Shown in pieces: positions 38,660 through 51,309 of a stretch of DNA of 64,000 nt (within the stretch, counting starts at the first letter, position 1; every line of letters starts with the position of its first letter). This DNA is from Cladobotryum mycophilum (taxonomy: Eukaryota > Ascomycota > Sordariomycetes > Hypocreales > Hypocreaceae): assembly GCA_036429605.1 (NCBI GenBank), contig CM071591.1, positions 5,394,001 through 5,458,000 on the forward strand, written 5' to 3'. The translations under genes and the position numbers were made by a program. The notes beneath the pieces are model-generated. The model was not told the origin of the DNA. It saw only the letters and a program-made list of their open reading frames with translations, and searched no databases.

Positions 38660-40145
38660 CGCCAGATTACACGGCGGCAGACTCAAAAAGAAAAGGAATT
38701 GTTTCAAAGACCGTCTTAAAGTGCGCAACTTGAAATCATTCATTGGCACGTCTTGATTTATACCTACTTGAGTCTTGTAGGGCTGTCTTTGTTTTCATGG
38801 CCTAACCCAGAAGCAGTAAACGAGGGATGTCAGAAAGATCATGATACGGTAGAAAGTTGCACCGCCTGAGACATGGAGTTGTAGTTCACTTAGCGAGGCA
38901 ACGAAGCAAAGCAGAGTTCCTTTCTTCTTCATCTCCAGATGTGTTCTCTTTGGAGGAATAAAGGTGGAATTTCACAAGAGTGCAGAAGTTTTGATGAAAA
39001 CGCTCAAACTCTGGTTTTGTATTTACTTCGTCTCGTGTCTACAGTCTCAGATCTGATCAAACAGATGCCTAGTGGATTGGATGCTGGTCATTAAGCTCCT
39101 TGCTGGCTGATGACGATAATGAAGTTGACTCATCCGAAGCATAAACGAGAGGGCGAACGAGCAGTAACCTGGCAGGAAGAAGCATGTATTTGATGTGACT
39201 ATGTCTTCTAGAACTTGACTTTTTGAAGATGCCGCTGGTATCATACCCGGAAGTCCCATTTGGGATGTCATTAAGGCGTCTATTTGAAGTACATGATGCT
39301 AAACACAACGCACCTCGCCGTCAAATGTACACCACCGTAAATACAATTACAGAGTACCAAGAAACCTACTCAGCTCACTACGGTGGGCCATGCAAAAAGC
39401 AAACTCATGTCTGTAAGTCTTCGACTCATAACTGCATTTCAGCAGATAAAGTAAAAGCACCCAGAATTTCCTGCATCAGTAACAGCACAATATCTCAGCG
39501 AGGCATTCCACAACCTTCTGCCAGTGTCATCCGAGGAGTCGCAAATGCATCGGTACATTTTGACTAATACCTGATATGGTCTAACACAAGCAAACAATAC
39601 CTTAGCGATTTTAACCTATTTAAGTATTGTAATATTACTTGATATGTAATAGGTTGTTCTTGACTAAAACTGCTTAATATCATTTCACTAAACAACAATA
39701 ACACATGAGCAACAGGTGGCTTATTTGCCCTCCGCCCTTGCTCTATTGTAGAACATCCATTGTCGTGTTGTGTTTGCGCGCCAAGGGATCCATATGAGTG
39801 AACAAACAGCATGACCTATCCATGTCTGAGCGCTATATTTTGAGCTAGGCCTCTTGGGGGTCTATTGACACGGGAGCTCTGTGTATTGTGTTTGTATTCT
39901 ACACAGATGGCAAATAGCCCCTAAAGAAACCAACAATAGCTTGGATACGACAATGTTTACACAGATCAAGTTAGTAGCTAAGGAGGTTGGCATAAGAATA
40001 GGTATATTGAGTTGAACAACAAGGCACTACAGTGAACAATAGTCGGAATTGAGTTATTTACCGTTGACTTTTGTTATTGAAGGCATTGTTTTGGCTAGTA
40101 CTATCCAAAAGGTTGCGGTTGACGACTTCCATAGACTCATGCAGA
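38660..40145. other. gene-free intergenic region
   Basis: No supported frame. It becomes AT-richer between about 39580 and 40080. Confidence 0.5.
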
Positions 40146-41326
40146 TTAGAACTCCCCGTTGGTTAGCCTCGAACTCTTACCATTATTGCTCTTCTTCAAT
40201 GGCACACGAACATCACTCGCCGGTGAAGCGTCAGGGTCCTGAGGCAGAGCTGAAGGATTTGCTACATTTCCGAAAGGGGTAAAACTCGAACTTGCCACCT
40301 TGGCACCGCTAGATGATCCATCGGCTTCACCAGCAGCGGATCTAGGAGAAGAAGGTGATTCGTCTTTCTTTGCAACCTTGTCAGCCTCTTTCCCCTTTGT
40401 TTTATCCTCGTCCTTATTCGCGCCGTCCTCTTTACCCTCTCCCTCCTTTGCACCTTCGTCGTTGCTCTCCTCTTTCTGTGACTCCGGCTTCGGCGGCGGT
40501 GGCTTGACTGGAGCGGCCGTTACGGGACTCTCATCTGGATTCGCTACTACGGGCGGAACGGCGGCCTCAATCGGCAGCACAGGGTCAACGGCTCCAACGG
40601 CAGGCGTAGCGGCAGGCTCTGGTGCGGGTGCGATAGGTAGGGGGACCGGCTGTCCAGGCGGCGGTCTTGACTTCAAAGCTGTATTCGATCCTTCCGTAGA
40701 CCCAGCCATGTACATGTCCGGATTGTTGGCCGTATTGCTATTGACCGCGTGATTATACAAACGAGTCAACCTCGCTACCTCGCTGCGCACGGTGACTTGG
40801 TGCTCGTCGGTATTGATCTCATCGTATCCATGTGCGCCGTGTGTAATGCCCAACCACATGACCTCGCTGTTCTCAATCTCGCCCACGACGCGCTCCAGGT
40901 CGTCAAGAAACATGCGGGCGCGCATTGGCTGGCCACGAGATTTCAGGTACGCGACCAAACCCGCAATGATGGTGTTGGCCGCCCCAAAGAGCGTAATCAA
41001 CACATGGCTAGACGCTGACGCTCCGAGCGCCGTCAATGCTGCTCCGAGCACCACCTGGCTCAGGAGCAGCGTGTTGGACAGCGACGCAGTCATATAATAG
41101 GTGTACCGCTGGTCCCTGAGTTGCCGCGTCGCGCGTCCATAGAGTGATTTCCGTGGTATCGGCCGAGAGGTGGTTTTGAACTGGGGGTTGTTTTCCCCTA
41201 CCGGCTGGGAAGGCGGAACGCCCACGAGCATGCAAAACTGCGCGTGGGGATCCGACTGCCACTCGAGATCCGGATGGTCATAGCTGCTGCTAAACCTGTC
41301 CAAGAGGGGGTTCGTTCGTTGGGCAT
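40146..41326 (-). CDS. SLATT-domain (two-TM) protein with long low-complexity C-tail
   Basis: A 393-aa single exon when the G5 run at 41306-41310 is read as six. The frame then opens at a proper ATG (MPNERTPLLDRF) at 41326 instead of a TTG. Residues of about 70-180 form a SLATT-type unit: a basic lead (SLYGRATRQLRDQRYTYY), TM1 (SLSNTLLLSQVVLGAALTAL), TM2 (VLITLFGAANTIIAGLVAYL), then a charged helix with RMFLDDLERVVGEIE. The C-terminal half is Pro/Ala, then Lys/Glu/Asp-rich and probably disordered. SLATT domains are predicted membrane effectors in bacterial nucleotide-signalling conflict systems; fungal ones are uncharacterised. Confidence 0.8.
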
Positions 41327-42454
41327 ATTTTGCAGCTTGCCACTAGGCCGAGAGGAATATCTCAAGTTTGCGGTCTTGAAATTCAGAAGAGAGCAGTATG
41401 CTGTACAGACTTGGCGTTTTGTAATGTGTAAAAGAAGAGGTTGGAGTGGAAAGGTCATGAGAGCTCCCGTCATGAAAAGAAACGGGACCAGGCTAGTGTC
41501 GGTGACAGGTTGCATTGACGTCGCACGTGGACCATTGTGATGGTTGATAAGGTGGTATCCAGCTCTAATTGGCCACTCTTGCATGATAAATAAGACATTT
41601 GCGATATTTATCACGAGAGTTGCATAAACAAGATTGGTTCTTGTCAGCTCTGCTCTGCGCTTGACGGCTCGTGAGGAATGCATCTCAGCTCTTCCCCCTC
41701 ACCCTGCTGAGCAGTACCGAAAAGCTTTTACCCCGTACTCCCCCACACATCGCCTCTTCCCATATACAGGTATCATGCGCACTTGCAGCGTTTCTCACCG
41801 TAGTTGGAATAGTGAAATACCCTGGTTGACATGATTCTTCCTTTATAAACTTATACAATTCGATCCGGATCACGCATAGTGTGAAAATTGACTCGTCTTC
41901 TGTGGTTCCAACTGGATGAAGCATTTTTTTTAGTCCTAATCTTGTGTTGTTTTCTCATGATTGGGCTACAAGACAGCTCGGCCTTGTTCGTTTGAAGAAA
42001 AGTCAACTCCAGGGTATCAGTCAGAGCTCCGGGGTTATTGTGATATTTGGTTAATTCGCCATGATACGCTTCGCATGATCGACGATTCATCCAATTGCTT
42101 GCGCTTTATGTAATAAACCAGAATCCGAGGGCACGGTTCAAACCGATGAACTTATCAACATCCAAGGATGCTACTTAGCCTTTTTGTCTCCGCATTTAAG
42201 CATGTATTTGACACATTTGACAGGAGACGGCAATTTTGCCTAATGAGGGGTTGGAGGGGAACCTGGCTCCTTTGTAAAGAGCCGTAATAGCAAGATTCCA
42301 GTGCCGCGGGGTCGCGCATATACAACCAGAGGACGGGACGGGACGGGAGACATGGAAGAAACAAGATGTGAGAGCGTGTATATAAGTAGGTAGCGTAAAC
42401 CTGTTGCGATTCTTGGTTACGATTGTTTTCCATTAGACAGCATCAATAATCGAA
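41327..42454. other. gene-free intergenic region, promoter of the GH92 gene
   Basis: Divergent promoters. GGGAC direct repeats (three GGACGGGAC-like units) lie near 42330-42349. A TATATAAG box at about 42378-42385 sits about 75 nt before the GH92 ATG. Confidence 0.5.
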
Positions 42455-45066
42455 ATGCGGATTCTTGCGTCCTATGCAGTATGGGCTCTTTTGCCTATGC
42501 TCGTTGCTTCATCCTCTGTGGATTACTCTCAATACGTGAACCCGTTCATTGGTGGCCAAGGTCCTTATGAGGGTCTAGGCTGTAAGTCGTCTACGTGCCG
42601 TCTTAGAACGCAGCTCACAGTGGGCGAACAGTTGGAGGGGGCAACATCTGGGTCGGTGCAGCCCGGCCGTTTGGCGTCACCAAAATTGGCATCGACACCT
42701 ACGACAAGAATGTGTCCTTTGCCATCATCAACGGCGGCTGGAGCCCGAAAGGTTATGTGACGGGAGTAAGCATGATGCACGAGAGTGGCACCGGAGGAGC
42801 CCCCAAATACGGCATCATCTCCCAGATGCCGCTGACTACCATTGATGCTCCAGTCAATGTGCTTGACAACAGGACCTATTGGCAGCCGCGCGTGGGAAAT
42901 GACATTGCCCGCGTTGGCTACTTCAAGACGTCACTGGAGAACGGTGTCGATATCGAGCTATCTGCAGCTCGTCACTCGGGGATTATTCAATACTCCTTCC
43001 CCAAGGGAGAGAAGCATGTTCTAGTCGATGTATCTCATTATTTGCCAAGCGAGACGGCTCTCTTCAATAACCAGTATTTTGTTGGAGGAGACATCAAAGT
43101 GGATGGATCTCAGTACGCCGGATCCGGTACCTACATTGGCTCCTTTAGCGAAAGCGCGCCGTTCACCGTCTATTTTTGTGGAGAATTTGAGAGCAAGCCT
43201 GACGAAGCCAAAACCTTTAGAGGGAGGAATACTGATCCCATCCGTGGGTTCCATACATTTTCCAACGGAGGAACTCCCCAGCCAACATTTAGTAAAGAGA
43301 ATAGCCAGGAGGCTGGACCTCTAAATGACCGAGTCGGTGCAGTGTTCAGCTGGAAGAAGGGACACGCCGATAAGGTCAAATCCAAGGTTGGTATCTCTTT
43401 CATGGACACACATACGGCCTGCAAATACAAGGACCAAGAAATCTCCTCTTGGGACCTGCACGAAACCGAAACGGCCGCCATCAAAGAATGGAACGACGAT
43501 GTCTTCAGCAAGATCAGAGTGCCCACTGACGAATCCGCCAACCGCACCAATCTTGCCCTGCTCTACTCTTCCCTCTACTTTACACACCTCATGCCTTCGG
43601 ATCGGTCTGGCGAAAATCCGCTGTGGAAAAGTGACGAGCCTTACTGGGATGACTTTTATACGCTATGGGACATTTTCCGCTGCACCACCAGCCTCTACCA
43701 TCTTATCCAACCCTCCCGGTACGAAGGCATGATTCGTTCTCTCATTGACATTTGGCGGTGGGAGGGCTACATGCCTGATGGGCGTTCCGGTAACTACAAT
43801 GGTATTGTGCAGGGTGGCAGCAACGCAGACAACGTTCTGGCCGATGCCTATGTCAAGGGTCTTCGCGGCCATATCAACTGGACGGACGGCTACCAGGCCA
43901 TGGTCAAGAACGCTGAGGTGGTGCCGTACAACACGTTCACTCCAAAGGATCCCACAGGCTCGCTGAAAGAAGGTCGCGGTGCGCTGACCGATTGGCTCGA
44001 GCTGGGCTACTTGTCAGTGGACCGTAGCACGCGCAGTATTTCTCGAACCGTCGAGTATGCGGCCAACGATTACGCGCTCAGTGTTGTTGCTGCTGGTGAG
44101 GCGCCGCAAGATGTGCACAAGTACCTGAACCGCTCTGCAAACTGGCAGAATTTATGGAACGACAACGCTACGAGCCAAGGATTCAGCGGTTTCCTGACCC
44201 CACGCTTCTCCAGCGGCTCATGGAATCTGACGGGCTACAACCCCGCGCTCTGCGGAGCGTGTGAATGGACAGCCATTTCGTACGAAGGCACCCCGTGGGA
44301 ATATTCCTTCAATGTCCCCCATGACACGAAGACGCTCATACAATTCATGGGCGGCGATGAGAAGTTTGAGCAACGCTTGGATCACATGGTAAGGTTCATG
44401 CTTTTGTGTTGTTGAAAGCGCATACGTTTTGATACCGTTCATAGATGAAGCCCAACACCAGCGAGCAAGATCTTTCTGCAAATGGAGCTGGTATTACTTC
44501 TATTATGAACATAGGGTAAGTTCTTGTTCATTCTTTTATCCACACGTGATGAAGACGATGCTCAAGAAAGTAGCAACGAGCCCGACTTTGGGACGCCGTA
44601 CTTGTACAATTACATCAACAAGCAGTACAAGTCAGTGCATCAGACCCGCAATCTAACCAATCAGTTTTTCCACAATGCGCTCTACGGTTTGCCGGGCAAC
44701 AGTGATGCCGGTGCCCTCAACTCATGGCTAATCTGGCAGATGCTGGGGATTTATCCGATTGTTACCCAGCCAGTCTACCTGCTTGAGTCGCCGTGGTTCT
44801 CGGACATCAACATGACCATCAACGACCATGCCGTGCTTCGCATTAGTAGCAAGGGAAATGATGATCCCAAAAGTCTGGGCCAGGAGGATTACTACGTTCA
44901 ATCCGTGAAGATCAATGGCGAGCCGTGGAAGAAGAATTGGTTCGGCCACGAGGACGTGATGGTCAAAGGCGGGACCATCGAATTCACTGTGGGATCTGAA
45001 CCTACACGCTGGGAAGATGGCGATGCCCCGCCAAGTCCCGGGCATTTTGTACAGTCGCATAATTAA
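42455..45066 (+). CDS. secreted GH92 alpha-mannosidase
   Basis: Exons 42455-42581, 42632-44388, 44445-44515 and 44574-45066; 815 aa. The signal peptide (ILASYAVWALLPMLVASS) is followed by the start of the N-terminal beta-sandwich (YVNPFIGGQGP). The junction gives FGGGNIWVGAARPFGV. The (alpha/alpha)6 barrel includes YWDDFYTLWDIFR, MPDGRSGNYNG, VQGGSNADNVLADAYVKG, EYAANDYALS and GNEPDFGTPYLYNYI. The enzyme removes terminal alpha-linked mannose (usually 1,2) from glycans with a calcium ion. Fungal secreted forms feed on or remodel mannoproteins. Many N-glycosylation sites. No lesion; a G5 run at the exon 2 start is in frame. Confidence 0.94.
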
Positions 45067-48000
45067 AGCATCCATGGATAGAAAATAGCCATATGCACCT
45101 GAACATGACAAGTTCTGCGATGTGTGAACACGGCGCTCAAGGTAATAAATTGCAATGTGAAGAAAATCACGCCACTGTAATCAACGAGCTGTCTCTACAC
45201 CCACAAATGTCATATATATACATACATATATACAGTGTTGTAGGTACTTTACACTGACAGCGACCACGTCGGATCACAACCGAAGCCGGAGGCGCACAGG
45301 TCTTACATGGCAAAATGTCCGAGCATCGCACTTGGTGGCGGCGACTGTCCAGACAATTGTCTTGATACCACTGACTCAGCATTTGACGACGAGGAGACTA
45401 GCAGCCCTACCCGTCCGCAGTTTCACTTGTCTAACTGCTGAATAAGGATTGACAGCATGCATACCGAGTCGAGCACACGGCGAACCGCGTTTCTATCAAG
45501 TTGTTCGTGACTTGAAAAGAGAGATAATTCCATTGCAAAACAATCACTACTGGTGGGACTACGGATTTGTCATGATTCTGCTCACTGGTTGCACAATGTC
45601 TGACTTGGCGAGGCGTCTTCAAGCACGTAGGATAATGGCGTGGGGGGACGTGGGGTGGCCTGGTGGTGGGAAGCACCAACACCATCGATGAGAGTGCGAG
45701 ACATTACGACGCCCAGTAGTGATGTCTGGCAAATGGGAAGAGGCAGCCTAAAGCCTGGCCATTGAGGGAATACATATTTGTTTGCTGTCAGGGGCTTTTC
45801 CCCCCTTCTTTTTCTTCTCTTTTTTTCTCCCGGGTGGACTGGGTAGCTGGCAATATTGGCATCATTAGTCAAGTTTGGTGTGTCTGAAGGCTGAAAATTG
45901 TTTGCTTATTAGGTGAAGCTTCGCTGACGAGAAAATGCTGTGTATACATGAGTAATTCTGCAAATGGCGCCCAAGTACGACGTGTATTCAGCCTCCGGGA
46001 GCAAAGAAATTCCCAAGAAGGGAGAAGAAAACAGAAAGGTTTGGCCTGGCCATGCGAATCCTTCATGCCAATGTTTGTGTCTTCTAGAAAAAGGAAAAAA
46101 AGAAAAAGAGTAGCTTGGTTTCAGTACTCTTTTCTTGAGGAAAGCTGTGTAGCCAATCCATTCGCAGACCGCCTCGTTAACATGGGATTTCCATTGCTCT
46201 CTCGGGTGTGCCAGAGATGCGAAGGCGCGAGGTAATAAATTGCCCGGTCCAGTGTTTGACCGCCTGAGATGCATGAATACGTGCTGGATGGTTGAGATGG
46301 AGGCTATTATTGGTCGACGCGTCGGGTTCGCCGCTGTAGTGCTTCCATCCCATTTCACGGTGCTGCATCTCGGCGTTCATCGGAGCCCTCTGATTGAACC
46401 AGGTATGAAAAGAAGCGAGAGTGCATGCTGGAGGTGACACCTTTGAGGCTGTGCGTGGTGGATTTGGACATGAAATATGGGATCCGATTCTTCAGCAAAC
46501 AAGCAAACGAACGAAAACGAAAACTCCCAACTTTGGAATGCCCCATGGGTATGTGCAGAGGGTCAATGCGGCGACATTGGATGGCTTACAAGGATAAGGG
46601 GGAGGAAACGCGGGACCTTTTCTTTCTAGAAGCCCCCCATAGCATCCTGTCTGGCAGCTACCCGCCTAAGCCACCGCCGACTGTCGTAAGGGAGCTTGTT
46701 TGGCATCTCGCCGGCTGCATTTGTTCGAGCTTGCGGGGACATGAGCCGTGAAAAGTTTGCATCTCTATATGCTGTGTTGAGGTGCACTGACTGTCGGAAA
46801 TTCCGCATGCGACGGGGGAGCTGGGGTTCCGAGTGCGTGAGTAACACCACAAGGTCAATAATGCATCCTGCGTTATCGCACAATGGTGACAAGGGGAAAA
46901 ATCCTTGGATGGATCAGAGTTGGTGTTTTGCGTCGACGTTTGCTTTCGTTCAAACAGTGCCCCCCTGGCTTAAACTTGGCCAAGGGGCATGATCCTGAAT
47001 GAGACAATCATGAAGAAACTTAATCTGCGACCTAAAGGACGCTGCCGCCATCGATCTGGCACCCGTGCTTACCGAGTGGGCCCCCCACAATGGCTCGATA
47101 CGTTATGGCAAACCCGGGATGTTTCCATCCAAGCCCACCAGCCATTGTGGGGGATCTTGTCTTCTGGCGCAGAACATTGGCACACTGGACTGGGCTGGGC
47201 GGGGAAGGGGAGATTTTCCCCTTCCCCTTGTTCTTTTCGCCGCCCTTGGTGTGTGATGCCGCTGCCAGGCAAGGAAGAAGTGCGGTAGCGGCCAAGTCGT
47301 TTAATGATGAACCAGTGAACCGTTCATGATATTGAAGATCGCTTTTTTATGGTAACCTCGCGATGTTTTTTTGCTTTCGAATAATTTATCCGACATCTCT
47401 ACAGAGACTCATTTCTCTTGCACTCTCTGGCTAGCTAAATCTTTGGGCCATTCTTTACACCTGGTTTCTTTACACATGGGGTACATAGGCTATGCTCTAG
47501 TCTGCTACCACATTCGTGTAAGCTGTGAGTATGTTTTCCGAAAGCCTTACCTAGGGACGTTGCCGTTCAGAAGGCTGTAGTGAAAGGACCCACGATATCG
47601 CCCATTTGGGAAAATTTAGACGAAGATGTGAGCAAGGATGCGGCTGATTTACGCCATGATTGCAAAGATGTTTGTCTGGTTTGAACACACCTCGTAATTT
47701 ATGGCTTACAGAGGGTGACCGACTTCCCACGGGCCTGCAGGAACACAAAGTGGCTTGACAAGTGCTAGATCCAAGGATCTCTCATCCCGTCCCACATCAC
47801 CTCACCCACCCACAGTCCACCCACATCCCACACATCTCGGTTGTTGCGCAGAGATAGTGCCGGCAATCGACACACAAAGCCACATTTACTGGCCGAAAGA
47901 TTTCGGTCCAAGTTATTATTTGCATTTTGACCTTTCTGTTTTGAGCCCCGAAGCGCAGTTTGCTGTCGTGAGAGCTATTTGCTTTCTTAGCCACCGTCGT

Positions 48001-48920
48001 CACCCTACTTGTTGATTGCGATGTCGACTCACAAGGCGGACAATTCCGAACATGCACCATCCACTGCCTACTCATATGTACAAACCACAACTCTGAGGCC
48101 AACTGAACTGCAAGTTGACTTTGTTTTAGTAGTGATGTTTTGTTTTGTGTGTATCTGTAATTGCAGTAATCTAGGTAGCATGGGACCAAAAATGTATTCC
48201 ATGAGAAATGTCATCTCCGGCCTGTTAGAAATTACATCTTACTATGTGTAAGTTATGAGTAAAAGCTTCGCCCTCAGTTTCGATAGCCGATGAGTGTGTC
48301 CATTTCATGCTGTTCAACACAAAATCTTACGGTAGTGGTGAATCCAAGGACGCAAAAAGAATCATCGCCACACCACCATTTCGCTTGTTTGCCTGGGTCA
48401 TTGGGCAATGCGTCCATTCTGTCACGATGTCCTCTTCCCTTTTCGGCAGCGGCACACCTCACCCATATCAATATTGCAAACGTTTGCTTGCTCCTGTTAC
48501 ATGAGTCTCTTAGCCTCGCCTTTTCTCATCCTCTTCCCCGTTAAATTTATGCGTTTGCTATCAGTGGGGGTGTAGTACATATCCTAAAGTCGTGTTACTC
48601 AACGGGGAGACCGTGATTGGACGCCTGTTGACTTGATCGTTTGCTTGAGAGACGGCGTTAACAGCCCGTAATGCAAAGGTCCTATATTCAAATAATGTTT
48701 AAGTATTTTATTGCTCCGGTCAACTCTGGAATTGGCCCTCTCAAAGCCGTTCTGAAGTATCCCCTTATCTTGAACTTCTCTCAGCTTTGTAAGAGGAAGC
48801 CACAAGGACTCTCTTATATTGTGTTTATATTTCTGCACACTCATCTTTTGTTTCCTTGTACCTCACCAGGTACACCACGTGTATGCCTGTGCCTCATGCA
48901 CCACGACACTGTCGCTCTCC
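45067..48920. other. long gene-free region (3.9 kb)
   Basis: No recognisable gene. A TATATACATACATATATACA simple stretch is near 45213-45232. Opposite-strand frames of 60-150 codons overlap each other and lack motifs. Small unannotated genes cannot be excluded. Confidence 0.45.
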
Positions 48921-51309
48921 ATGATGCTCACCATGAACGGCACCATGAACAGCACTTTGAGCGGCGCTATGGACAGAACTTTGAATGACACTCTGAACAG
49001 TATGATCAACGGCACGGTGAACCAACTCATCAAAGAAAATCCTGATATAGCAGGACCTGGAGTAAGTAACAGTGCCGTTTAGTTATTTCTGTTAGGTTCA
49101 TCTCTAATTTATCCTTGGTCAGGTGATGCTCAGTATCTTGGGCAGTGCAGCTCTGACCATTTGCATCACAACCTTACGCCTTGTAATCTATGACTCAAAT
49201 GGAAATGTTGAGTTGACGCCTGGCAATGACCCCGAAAAGCGACCAGGATCGAATCCCATTGACCTCCTCTTCTTGAATTTGAGAGAGAAATTCGTCGGTT
49301 TAGTGACATCTTGTTTCCCTCAGAAGAGGCAACAGACACCTGATGCACCAAGCCAGACAAACAACTCGGCGAAGAAGGCGCGGCATAATGAGTTGGACAA
49401 GGTAAGCGTTGTTTCATATCCCAATCTTTTTACGATGAAGCCTTTTAGCGCTGTTACTGACACGTGCACAAGTTCATACTTAAGTTGTGTATTGGTCACC
49501 TTGTTGTCGGTTTCGCATATCTGGTTAGTGGCTTTATCGCGTTGGGAACCAGCCCAATGACAGTATACCACTGGAAGGTTCTGACAGGACTTGCATGGTT
49601 CTCTGAAATCACACTTCTCCTGGGACTTTTGTTCCTCCACCGATACTTTACCGTTGAGGTTCGAAAGCGCAACCTAGCATTGGCCTTTACGATTATTTAC
49701 ACAATTCTTCTGGTCGTGGCTATGATTCCAACTATGTACCCCATGGAAGACTCACTGCAGCTACTATCCTTCTGGAAAGAGTTTCTTTCCACAGGTCACT
49801 TCCAAGTTAAACCGGATTACCAATTCCAAGAATGGGATACCTTCGTTTCAAGGTTGCTCGTGATGATCCACCTCGGCCTCGTTTGCATTCAGCGATGCTT
49901 GGAGCTTTGGCAATGGGACTCCAGCAGCATCGTCGACGCCGTGAACCGATGGTTCAATAAAGCTACCAACTCAGCACTGTCGCGTCTATGCTCTGATGGA
50001 AACAAGCCCTACCACAGCTGGTGGAATCATATCGTCATTCAACCACTGTCCGCCAACCTACATGTCATTCGCCTATGCATGGAGGTTTCACTGTCAAAAA
50101 CTGTTCAGGTAATAACATGACCGACTGACGTTTGTATCAAAGAGATTGCTAATTATTACAAGGCATGTGGAATAGGCGCTTCCATCATCGGGGGAGCTTC
50201 TACCTGTATCAAGTGAGATTCACCACTGAACATACTCCCGCAGAAGATAACAGCTGGGGCATCGGTCAGATACTCTCTGTCGTAACAGTCATCATCTCTG
50301 GATTTCTCATGTTACCAGGAATCTGGGAGTCCCTGGGTAAGCATAGCATCGACCTTAACTTATGGATGGACTAGTATCTTATATTTTGGGTAGTGGAAAA
50401 AAGAATACCGACGCCTCTAGCAATGATGATGGTAAGAATATCTCCTTTGCACCCCTCCCTCCCTCTCAGACATATTTTAAGTACGGTCACTTGCTAACAT
50501 TATCTACTAGCGTCAGAAGATCCCCCCTACACACCAGGCCAGAGCAAGACACCACAACAAACGAGCCTGAGCCACTTGACGCGCCACAACAAAACAGACA
50601 GCGGTTCTTTGACTACGAAACCTACGTCGCATCATCCTGGAGACCTTGGTTACTCGCATTCATTCTCCTCAATGCCGCTTTCGCAACAACAAACATACTC
50701 TATGCATTATCCATCTCTCTCCCTATTGCATGGTCACTTAGCGGCCTTGTCCCTTGGTACTGTGTTGGCCTACCGGTCAGCTTGGTGCTGTTCGTTCAAA
50801 TCTCATCTGGCTTCGAATGCATTCTCAAGCACATTCGCTTGAAGCGAACTAGCCGAACAATCATCATGCAAACAATCAACGCGTTTCAATTCCTCGGATT
50901 CACGGCACTGGGATTCCTTTCATGCGCAAGTAACGCCTTCTTCCTCAGTTCAAAGCTCGGAGAATGGTGCCAAAGTCATGGATTCAACGGCTTCCACAAC
51001 TTCCACGGCAGCCTCGGACTCCTGTGGTGGATTCTAATCGGTCTTGCTGTTGCTTACCAGCTCGCATGCTTCATAGCATGTATGAAACCCTGGAAGTGGA
51101 TCAACCGAAGGACATTCGTAAGGTCGGAAGCGGAGCTACCAATGTTCGAGATGGTGGAATGGGGGATGCAAGCTCAATGGCTGAACAATGCGAGTTCGGT
51201 CGGGCAAAGGATAGAAGACCAATGGGCCATGTACGGGAGCTCAACGGAGCAAAGGAGGCGTATTCAGTGGCTGAGTGGTAGTCTAGAACCAATTAATGAA
51301 GACATATAA
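48921..51309 (+). CDS. orphan polytopic membrane protein, six exons, two apparent 1-nt deletions
   Basis: Exons 48921-49061, 49123-49401, 49473-50108, 50163-50336, 50375-50431 and 50511-51309. Reading the G5 run 50190-50194 as six and the C6 run 50522-50527 as seven makes 696 codons in one frame. The N-terminus is a glycosylation-rich NGTMNST-like segment. About eight hydrophobic helices follow (for example MLSILGSAALTICITTL, ILSVVTVIISGFLMLPGIW, WLLAFILLNAAFATTNILYAL, LLWWILIGLAVAYQLACFI). Polar loops and a charged C-tail separate or end them. I do not recognise the family. The start may lie further 5' on an extra exon. It is the last intact gene before the decaying zone. Confidence 0.65.

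Noticed and set aside
40300..40752. 150-codon Ser/Ala/Phe-rich frame on the plus strand
   Set aside because: Antisense shadow of the low-complexity tail of the SLATT gene, whose own frame is longer and has the two-TM domain.
45909..46358. 149-codon minus frame
   Set aside because: No motif, overlaps another frame on the opposite strand and contains an A-rich stretch; coding not supported.
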